In this document: one piece after another, positions 50,730-60,244 of the stretch
Layout: each line of letters begins with the position of its first letter
Position numbering within the stretch: position 1 is the stretch's first letter
NCBI RefSeq assembly: GCF_016862515.1
Contig: NZ_BONC01000001.1
Span: 186,001-250,000, forward strand
Origin: Asanoa iriomotensis
GTDB lineage: Bacteria; Actinomycetota; Actinomycetes; Mycobacteriales; Micromonosporaceae
Direction of reading: 5' to 3'
DNA: 64,000 nt
The notes under the pieces: generated by a model
Told to the model about the DNA's origin: nothing
The model's input: only the letters and a program-made list of their open reading frames with translations
The model's database searches: none
Translations under genes and position numbers: made by a program

Positions 50730-52471
50730 GCGGCTGGCGTCCGTCGCGGCTCGACGTGCTGTTGGCCGTGGCGGTGGCCGCCGCCGGCACGGTCGAGGCG
50801 TACGGCCGCGCGGGGCCGGGGCCCGGACACGTCCACCACCCCACCCTGCTCGCCGCGGGCGCGTTAGCCGGCGGGCTCGTGCTGGTCCTGCGCCGCCGCG
50901 TCCCGATCGGGGCGCTGGTCGCGCTCACCGCGCTGACGACGCTGCTGCGGGCGGTCGTGATGGACGCGGACTACCCGCTCGCCGCCTGGCAGTTCTACTC
51001 CAACCTCATCCTCGTGCACACGGTCGGCAGCGAGGTCGTGCGACCGCGCGTCCGGGCGGCCGCCGTGCTGGCCGTCCTCGCCGACTACGCGTTGCTGCAG
51101 ACGCTGCCCGGCCAGGATCTCGCCGAGAGCCTGATCGTCGCGATCTTCATGGGCGTCGCCTACGGCAGCGGTGTCCTGCTCCGCCGGCAGACGGCGCGCA
51201 CGGTGCGGATGGCCGAGGCGGCCGCGCTGGCCGCCACCACCGAACGCGCCCGGATCGCCCGCGAGCTCCACGACGTCATCTCGCACAACGTCAGCCTGAT
51301 GACGCTGCAGAGCGGCGGCGTGCGCCTCCTGCTCGGCACCGATCCCGCCCGTGACCGGGAACGCGACCTGCTCCGCGGTGTCGAGCAGGCGGGCCGGGAG
51401 ACCGTCGAGGAGCTGCGGATCATGCTCGGCCTGCTCCGCGACGGCACCGCCCCGGCCCGCCTCGACCGGCTCGACGCGCTCGCCGGGCCCGTACGCGAGG
51501 TTGGGCTCGACGTCCGGGTCGTCCGCACCGGCGCCGGCCGCCCGGTGGCGCCGGCGGTCGACCTGGCCGCATACCGCGTCGTGCAGGAGGCGCTGACCAA
51601 CTCGCTCAAGCACGCCGGCGCCACCGCGGTGACGGTCACGGTCGACCACGCCCGGGACGCCCTGCGTGTCGAGGTCAGCGACGACGGCGCGGGCACGCCG
51701 GCGGCCGGAGACGGGCACGGGCTGGCGGGAATGCGCGAACGGACGGCCCTACACGGCGGCACCTTCGAGGCCGGCTCCCGTCCGGGCGGCGGGTTCACCG
51801 TCACCGCCGTGTTCCCACTCGCGGTCGCTCATCCGCAGCATCCGCAGGCCGATGACGCCCGCGCCGGCGACGTAGAGCAGGCTGCCGGCGACCATCCCGA
51901 TCGGATAGATCGGTCCGGTGAGCACGCCGACCAGGATCGCCGGCGGCGCCCACCACGGGACCTGGCGGTCGAAGGCGAGGACCAGACCCAGCAGGAGCAC
52001 GCCGAGCAGCCCGAGGAAGCCGGGGATCTGGAAGCCCCACTGGGCACCGGCGAGCGCCTCGTCGGCGATCCGGCTGCCGCGTTCGGCGCCGAACTCGCTC
52101 TCGAGCCGGGCGTAGAAGTAGTCGCCGAGCATGAGCGCCGAGAAGTTGACGACGCCCAGCAGGGCCACCGCGCCGGCGACGTGGCCGAGGACGACGGCGC
52201 GCCGGCGGGTCAGGTGGATCATTCCGACGATGCCGGGCACGAGCAGGACCCAGCTCCAGTGCAGCAGGGCCGCGCTGACCGACACCTGATCGGGATGGCG
52301 CCCGTAGGCGCCCGCGGCGGCGTCGCCCGCGCGCAGGGCCGGATCGACGACCAGCCCGGCGACGTAGACCAGCGGCGCGGCGACGAGGCTGACCCCGGCC
52401 ATCCACCGGCGAAGCGTGTGATGCATGACGACCTTTCGACGAGAACGGACAGTGGCGAGCCGAAACCGTAA
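50726..52471 (+). CDS. Sensor histidine kinase with an aberrant antisense-derived tail
   Basis: Real kinase sequence covers about residues 1-365: four or five N-terminal membrane helices, HisKA_3 with RIARELHDVISHNVSLM (phospho-His in ELHD), and HATPase boxes QEALTNSLKHA, SDDGAG and GHGLAGMRER, ending FTVTAVFPL near 51820. No stop follows there; the frame stays open to 52471 across the opposite strand of the membrane-protein gene, adding about 216 low-complexity polar residues. Either the kinase really carries this tail or its normal 3' end was deleted. Partner of the response regulator just upstream. Confidence 0.75.
   Translation: MSGWRPSRLDVLLAVAVAAAGTVEAYGRAGPGPGHVHHPTLLAAGALAGGLVLVLRRRVPIGALVALTALTTLLRAVVMDADYPLAAWQFYSNLILVHTVGSEVVRPRVRAAAVLAVLADYALLQTLPGQDLAESLIVAIFMGVAYGSGVLLRRQTARTVRMAEAAALAATTERARIARELHDVISHNVSLMTLQSGGVRLLLGTDPARDRERDLLRGVEQAGRETVEELRIMLGLLRDGTAPARLDRLDALAGPVREVGLDVRVVRTGAGRPVAPAVDLAAYRVVQEALTNSLKHAGATAVTVTVDHARDALRVEVSDDGAGTPAAGDGHGLAGMRERTALHGGTFEAGSRPGGGFTVTAVFPLAVAHPQHPQADDARAGDVEQAAGDHPDRIDRSGEHADQDRRRRPPRDLAVEGEDQTQQEHAEQPEEAGDLEAPLGTGERLVGDPAAAFGAELALEPGVEVVAEHERREVDDAQQGHRAGDVAEDDGAPAGQVDHSDDAGHEQDPAPVQQGRADRHLIGMAPVGARGGVARAQGRIDDQPGDVDQRRGDEADPGHPPAKRVMHDDLSTRTDSGEPKP
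51749..52426 (-). CDS. Multi-pass membrane protein (DUF4386-like), 3' end overlapping the kinase
   Basis: 225 residues with six or seven membrane helices (AGVSLVAAPLVYVAGLVVD, WVLLVPGIVGMIHL, GFLGLLGVLLLGLVLAFD, GVLTGPIYPIGMVAGSLLYV). The layout fits DUF4386-like hypothetical proteins. The last 27 residues after RMLRM are polar and lie antisense to the kinase ATPase domain, so its original stop also seems lost. Hydrophobic character and codon bias make this strand the real coding strand from 51830 to 52426. Confidence 0.7.
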   Translation of the reverse strand: MHHTLRRWMAGVSLVAAPLVYVAGLVVDPALRAGDAAAGAYGRHPDQVSVSAALLHWSWVLLVPGIVGMIHLTRRRAVVLGHVAGAVALLGVVNFSALMLGDYFYARLESEFGAERGSRIADEALAGAQWGFQIPGFLGLLGVLLLGLVLAFDRQVPWWAPPAILVGVLTGPIYPIGMVAGSLLYVAGAGVIGLRMLRMSDREWEHGGDGEPAARTGAGLEGAAV

Positions 52472-52539
52472 GCGGGCACACCCCGCGGCGTCGTCAACCG
52501 CGACGCGGACCTCCGGTCAGCGCGCACGCTGACGGTCGG

Positions 52540-52545
52540 TATGGT
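52540..52545 (+). promoter_or_regulatory. -10 box of leaderless promoter (MpaB-like gene)
   Basis: TATGGT, 7 nt, then ATG 52553. This argues against the in-frame ATG at 52541, which lies inside the box. Confidence 0.5.
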
Positions 52546-52552
52546 CGGTGCG

Positions 52553-53404
52553 ATGAAAGGCCGGTACGCGCACCTGGATCGCATCCGTTCCCTCGATCCG
52601 CGCCGCGACCACGTCGCCATCTACCAGACGACCGTGCGCCACGAGTTCCCGTGGGACATGCGGATGGGGCTCAACCTCGCGTTCATCCGGACGTTCTCGA
52701 TGCCTGAGGTCGCCGCGATCCTCGTCGGGACCGGTGAGCTGACCGGGCGCACGCAGCGCCGGCTCGACGACACCGGGCTGCTGATGTACGAGATCGTGGT
52801 GCACGGCCTCGACCACCCGCGCAGCCGGGACGCCATCCGGCGGATCAACCAGCTCCACCGGCCCTATCGGCACGTCCCGGCCGACGAGTTCCGTTACGTG
52901 CTCGCCTGCCTCGCGATCCTGCCCATGCGCTGGCTCGACCGCTACGGCTGGCGCCAGCCCTGCTGCCACGAACGGGAGGCCAGCTACGGCTTCTACCGGG
53001 ACCTGGGCGAGCTGATGGGCGTCGACGGGCTGCCCCGCTCACTGTCCGAACTGGAGGCCTGGTTCGACGCGTACGACCGGGAGCACCTGCGACCCGACGA
53101 CAACGCGGCGGCCATCGAGCGGGCGACCCGCATGCGCATGGTCGAGCGCCTCCCCCGCTCGCTCGCCCCGCTCGGCAACGCGATGGTCAGCGCCCTCTAC
53201 GACCCGCACCTGCGGGCGGCCACCAAGGTCGGCCCACCCGCGTGGCCGGTCCGGGCCGCCCTGCACCTGGGCTTCAAGAGCCGCGCGCTGATCGTCCGGC
53301 ATTTCCACCGGCCCCGCGCGGTCGCCCTGTTCGCGGACGGCATCGTCACCAAGTCCTATCCCGACGGGTACGAGATCAGCCGGCTCGGACCGCCCGCGGG
53401 CTGA
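52553..53404 (+). CDS. MpaB-family oxygenase (DUF2236)
   Basis: 283 residues, all-helical. Conserved elements of DUF2236 include the N-terminal YQTTVRHEFPWDMRMGL, the central RINQLHRPYRHVPADEFRYV with a candidate haem-ligand His, and WFDAYDREHLRP. The family includes fungal MpaB and latex-clearing Lcp, haem proteins that cleave isoprenoid double bonds. A UbiA prenyltransferase gene lies just downstream on the same strand, which gives an isoprenoid context, although a hairpin and a separate promoter lie between. Substrate inferred only. Confidence 0.82.
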   Translation: MKGRYAHLDRIRSLDPRRDHVAIYQTTVRHEFPWDMRMGLNLAFIRTFSMPEVAAILVGTGELTGRTQRRLDDTGLLMYEIVVHGLDHPRSRDAIRRINQLHRPYRHVPADEFRYVLACLAILPMRWLDRYGWRQPCCHEREASYGFYRDLGELMGVDGLPRSLSELEAWFDAYDREHLRPDDNAAAIERATRMRMVERLPRSLAPLGNAMVSALYDPHLRAATKVGPPAWPVRAALHLGFKSRALIVRHFHRPRAVALFADGIVTKSYPDGYEISRLGPPAG

Positions 53405-53426
53405 TCTCCCCCGCGCGGGGGATCAG
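53401..53426 (+). terminator. Hairpin overlapping the stop of the MpaB-like gene
   Basis: CTGAT and CCCCC pair with GGGGG and ATCAG around a GCGC tetraloop, with a 2-nt bulge; the TGA stop lies in the left arm. Likely terminator ahead of the UbiA promoter. Confidence 0.5.
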
Positions 53427-53466
53427 GCTGCCTCTCCGAGGTGAGGCCGGGCGCCGCCGGCGCTCC

Positions 53467-53472
53467 TAGCGT
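53467..53472 (+). promoter_or_regulatory. -10 box of leaderless promoter (UbiA gene)
   Basis: TAGCGT, 7 nt, then ATG 53480. Same hexamer and spacing as at 19288 and at 56249 (minus strand). Confidence 0.5.
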
Positions 53473-53479
53473 CGGTCGC

Positions 53480-56249
<2,770 letters not shown>

Positions 56250-56362
56250 CGACGGTCGCTCCCGGCGCATAGAGGTCCTGTCATTACCTGCTTCGCCAGT
56301 CACTGTCTGCCGGCGTCCTCGCCCGCTTTGCTGGTCGGGACACCCCACGAAGGAGAAATGAC

Positions 56363-57385
56363 ATGCGCAAGGTGGTCATCTACGCCCCGGGTGACGTACG
56401 CGTCGAAGAAAGCGAACGGCCCACCGTCGCCAAGCCGACCGACGCGGTCATCCGCGTCTCCGCGGCCTGCGTGTGCGGCTCCGACCTGTGGCAGTACCGC
56501 GGAGCCGAGCCGGTCGGCGACCCGCATCCGATGGGCCACGAGTACGTCGGCGTCGTCGAGGAGGTCGGCGCCGACGTCCGCACGATCAGGCCGGGGCAGT
56601 TCGTGGTCGGCTCGTTCTTCGCCTCGGACAACACCTGCGAGATCTGCCGGGCCGGCTACCCGAGCCGCTGCGTCAACCTGGAGTACGTCGGCGCCGGCGG
56701 CGCGCAGGCCGAGTACCTGCGCGTGCCGCTCGCCGACGGCACCCTCGTCGCGACCCCCGAGCTGCCGGACGACGACCTGATCCCGAGCCTGCTGACCGCT
56801 TCCGACGTGCTGGGCACCGGCTGGTTCGGCGCGGTCGCCGCGCAGGCCGGCCCGGGCCGGACCGTCGCGGTCGTCGGTGACGGCGCCGTCGGTCTGCTCG
56901 GCGTCCTCGCCGCTCGGCACCTGGGTGCCGAGCGGATCATCGCGATGAGCCGCCACGTGCCCCGGCAGAAGCTCGCGTTGGAGTTCGGCGCCACCGACAT
57001 CGTCACCGAACGCGGCGACGACGGGGTGGCGAGGATCAGGGAGCTGACCGGCGGGCTCGGCGCCCACTCGGTGATCGAGGCGGTCGGCACGCAGGAGTCG
57101 ATGATGCAGGCGATCCGCGCGACCCGCAGCGGCGGCCACGTCGGCGTCGTCGGGGTCGCACACGACGTCGCGCTGCCCGGCGACGAGGTCTTCTACTCCG
57201 CGGTCCACCTGCACGGCGGCCCCGCGCCGGTCCGTCGTTTCCTGCCCGACCTCGTCGACCTGATCGTCCGGCGCGAGATCGAGCCGGGCAAGGTCTTCGA
57301 CCTCGACCTGCCGTTGGACCGGGCCGCCGACGGCTACCGGGCGATGGACGAGCGCCGCGCGATCAAGGCCCTGCTGCGGCCATAG
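56363..57385 (+). CDS. Zinc-dependent alcohol dehydrogenase (MDR family)
   Basis: 340 residues. Catalytic zinc ligands are in VCGSDLW (Cys), GHEYVG (His-Glu) and the later Asp/Glu. The structural zinc loop DNTCEICRAGYPSRC has three Cys, with Asp at the first position, as in several related dehydrogenases. The NAD(P) fold has VAVVGDGAVGLLGV. Likely oxidises or reduces an alcohol/aldehyde. AAGGAG precedes the ATG. Divergent from the MmyB-like regulator, which probably controls it. Confidence 0.92.
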   Translation: MRKVVIYAPGDVRVEESERPTVAKPTDAVIRVSAACVCGSDLWQYRGAEPVGDPHPMGHEYVGVVEEVGADVRTIRPGQFVVGSFFASDNTCEICRAGYPSRCVNLEYVGAGGAQAEYLRVPLADGTLVATPELPDDDLIPSLLTASDVLGTGWFGAVAAQAGPGRTVAVVGDGAVGLLGVLAARHLGAERIIAMSRHVPRQKLALEFGATDIVTERGDDGVARIRELTGGLGAHSVIEAVGTQESMMQAIRATRSGGHVGVVGVAHDVALPGDEVFYSAVHLHGGPAPVRRFLPDLVDLIVRREIEPGKVFDLDLPLDRAADGYRAMDERRAIKALLRP

Positions 57386-57389
57386 GGGA

Positions 57390-60116
57390 TCAGAGCACGC
57401 GGCCGAGCTGCCGGCGGGACTCGATCGCCAGCTTCCGGAAGACCTTGCGCAGGTGGTAGTCGACCGTGCTCGTGCTGATGAACAGCCGTTCGGCGATCTC
57501 CGGGTTGGTGAGCCCGTCCCGGGCCAGCGCGGCGATCGTGGCCTCCTGCGGGGTGAGGCCGTTGGCGGCGTCCGGACCGCGCTGCCGGGTGGTTTCGCCC
57601 GTGGCGTGCAGTTCCTGCCGGGCCCGGTCGGCGAAGCCCGGCGCGCCCATGTCCTCGAACATGGCCAGCGCGGTCCGCAACGCCTCCCGGGCGTCCTTGC
57701 GCCGTTTCTGCCGGCGCAGCCACTCGCCGTGCAGCAGGTGGGCGCGGGCGACGTCACCGACCGCGGCGGTGGCGCCCAAAGTGGACAGTGCGGACCGGTA
57801 GAGCGCGTCCGCGTCGGCCGGCGGCGCCAGCAGCGCCCGGGACCGGTCCAACAGGCCCAGCGCCCACGGCCTGCCGCTGGCGGTCGCCCGGTCGGTGAGC
57901 TGCGCCAGGGCCCGCTCGGCGAGGGGCCGGTCGCCCGCCCGGGCGGCGGCCTCGACTAGGTCTGGCAGGACCCGGCCGAACTCGCCGGCGGTCTCCTGGT
58001 CGATCAGCGCGTCCGCGACGGCGGCGGCCTCGGCGTAGTTGCCCGCCGCGAGCTCGAGCGTGACCAGGCCGACGCGGGAGAGGTTGGCGGCCGCACCGAT
58101 GCCGAGCCAGGTCGACGCGGCGTGGGCGCGCTCGAGGCGCTCCCGGGCGTCCTGCGGCGCCCGCCACGCGACCTGCTCGGGGCTGCGGAAGACCTCCCAC
58201 ATCTCCGGCATGTCGGCCACCGCGCTGCGCAGCTCGCGCACCTCCAGCAGCAGCTCGTCCGCGGCGTCGAGGCGACCGAGCGTCGTCTCGTGCAACGACC
58301 ACGAGTAGAGCACGGTCTCGAGCACGTGCAGGGCTCCGGTGCGCCGGGCGACGTCCGCGCAACGGCGCAGGACGGCTTCGCGGATCTCGTCGTCCCACAG
58401 CCGGGTCGAGGTGGTGACGACGACGAGGTAGTGGTCGAGCAGCTCCGCCTCGTCCAGCTCGCTGTCGGCGATGCGCGCGAAGGCACTCCGTAGCACCGGG
58501 ATCGAGGCGCGGTAACCGGAGGTGACGAGCGTGCCGAAGCCGGCGAGCAGCTCGTCGGTCAGCGTGTCGCCGGTGGCGTAGGCCAGCGCGACCGCGCCGA
58601 GCTCGCGCATGTCGGTGCCCTCGGTCAGGTGCTCCGCGCGCAGTGCGAAGTCCACGGCGCCGAACAGCGCCTCGCGTGCCAGCTCCGGTGCCGCGGCGCG
58701 CAGTGTCGTGTGCGCGTCCAGACAGCTCTCGACCACCCGGGCCATCGCGCGTTCGCCGCCCACCGAAACCGTGGCACGACCGCGCAGCATCAGCCGGTTG
58801 CCCCGGTCGGTCGGCCCCAGCAGGTCGGGGTCGATGGCGTCGAGCAAACGGTGCGCCTGGCTGGGTGCGCCCGCGGTCAACGCGGCGTCGGCGGCGGCGA
58901 GCAGCCGCTCCGCGCGCAGGCGCTCGTCGGGGGTGAGCTCGGCGGCGCGGGCCAGGAAGGTGGCCCGGGCGGCGTAACCACCGCGACTCGCGGCGCGGTC
59001 GGCGGCGCGGACGAGGTCGGCCGCGACCGCTTCGTCCGGTTGGAGGCTCGCCGAGGCGCGGTGCCACGCGCGCCGGTCCGCGTCGTTCGTGCGGGTCGTC
59101 ACCTCGGCCAACGCTCGATGCGCGGCCCGCCGCTGCGAGCTGGTCGCGCCGCCGTAGACGGCCGAGCGCACCAACGGGTGCCGGAAGCGCACCGTGCCGG
59201 CGAGGGTCACCAGCCGGGCCCGCTCGGCCGGGTCGGCGGCCTCCGGAGGCAGGCCCTGCGTCCCGGCCGCGGCGGTGACGTACCCGATGTTGCCCTGTGG
59301 CTCGGTCGCGGCGATCAGCAGCCACCGCTGGGTCGGGTCCGGAAAGCCGGCGATCTGCCGCAGGTAGTGCGCCTCGAGCCGGTGCCCGACCGGCAGCGGT
59401 TCCGGCAACAGGAGCGCACCGGAGAGCTGGTTGCCCGTCAGCGAGCCGGACAGGTCGGTGATCGCCAGCGGGTTCCCGCGCGTGGCGGCCGCGATCTGGT
59501 GTGCGACCTTGAGGTCGAGGGTTCCGTCGACGACCGACCGCAACAGGTCGAGCGCGTCCTGCTGCGGCAGCCCTTCGACGGGCAGCACCGGGAGGCCGTC
59601 GAGCACCGCGACGTCGTCGGTGCCGGTCCGGACGGTGAAGACCAGGCCGATCCCTTCGGCGTGTACGCGCCGGGCCACGAACGCGAGCACGTTGAGCGAC
59701 TCCGGATCCAGCCACTGCGTGTCGTCGACGCAGCACAGCAGCGGGCCGCCGGAGGCGACGGTGGCCAGCAGCGACAGCACCGCGAGGCTCACCAGGAACC
59801 GGTCGGCGGCGGGGCCGTCAGCCATGCCGAACGCCGCCGACAACGCGTCGCGCTGCGTGTCCGGCAACTCGGCGAAGGCGTCGACCTGGGCGACGAGGAG
59901 GCGGTGCAGTGCCGCGTAGGGGAACTCCGACTCGGCCTCGACGCCGGCCACCCGCAGGACACGCAGATCTGTCGCCAGGTCGGCGGTCGCGTCCATCAGC
60001 GCGGTCTTGCCGATGCCGGCCTCGCCTCGGAGCACGACGACCTGGCTCATCCCGGCGCGCACCTGCGCGACCGACGCCGCCAGCGACGCCAGCTCGGTGT
60101 CCCGTCCAAGCAGCAT
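57390..60116 (-). CDS. LAL-type (large ATP-binding LuxR) regulator
   Basis: 908 residues. N-terminal AAA ATPase: LLGRDTELASL, P-loop RGEAGIGKTAL near residue 30, Walker B LLCCVDDTQWLDPESL. A long helical/TPR-like middle region follows, and the C-terminal LuxR HTH is LTPQEATIAALARDGLTNPE and TSTVDYHLRKVFRKL. Such regulators respond to ATP and an inducer, often for sugar or natural-product genes. ATG 60116 is 6 nt from a TAGTCT box. Paired divergently with a second LAL gene. Confidence 0.92.
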   Translation of the reverse strand: MLLGRDTELASLAASVAQVRAGMSQVVVLRGEAGIGKTALMDATADLATDLRVLRVAGVEAESEFPYAALHRLLVAQVDAFAELPDTQRDALSAAFGMADGPAADRFLVSLAVLSLLATVASGGPLLCCVDDTQWLDPESLNVLAFVARRVHAEGIGLVFTVRTGTDDVAVLDGLPVLPVEGLPQQDALDLLRSVVDGTLDLKVAHQIAAATRGNPLAITDLSGSLTGNQLSGALLLPEPLPVGHRLEAHYLRQIAGFPDPTQRWLLIAATEPQGNIGYVTAAAGTQGLPPEAADPAERARLVTLAGTVRFRHPLVRSAVYGGATSSQRRAAHRALAEVTTRTNDADRRAWHRASASLQPDEAVAADLVRAADRAASRGGYAARATFLARAAELTPDERLRAERLLAAADAALTAGAPSQAHRLLDAIDPDLLGPTDRGNRLMLRGRATVSVGGERAMARVVESCLDAHTTLRAAAPELAREALFGAVDFALRAEHLTEGTDMRELGAVALAYATGDTLTDELLAGFGTLVTSGYRASIPVLRSAFARIADSELDEAELLDHYLVVVTTSTRLWDDEIREAVLRRCADVARRTGALHVLETVLYSWSLHETTLGRLDAADELLLEVRELRSAVADMPEMWEVFRSPEQVAWRAPQDARERLERAHAASTWLGIGAAANLSRVGLVTLELAAGNYAEAAAVADALIDQETAGEFGRVLPDLVEAAARAGDRPLAERALAQLTDRATASGRPWALGLLDRSRALLAPPADADALYRSALSTLGATAAVGDVARAHLLHGEWLRRQKRRKDAREALRTALAMFEDMGAPGFADRARQELHATGETTRQRGPDAANGLTPQEATIAALARDGLTNPEIAERLFISTSTVDYHLRKVFRKLAIESRRQLGRVL

Positions 60117-60122
60117 CGCAGC

Positions 60123-60128
60123 AGACTA
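60123..60128 (-). promoter_or_regulatory. -10 box of leaderless promoter (LAL regulator)
   Basis: TAGTCT on the minus strand, 6 nt, then ATG 60116. No ribosome-binding site. Confidence 0.45.
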
Positions 60129-60244
60129 CTCACCACGTGGCCGGAGACTACGTGGTCGACCGGATCGACTACGCACCTCCGTTGATGCGACGCGCGCCCC
60201 GGCGTTCCTAACCTGCGGCTGTCACCGTGTGTGGGGAGGCCGTC

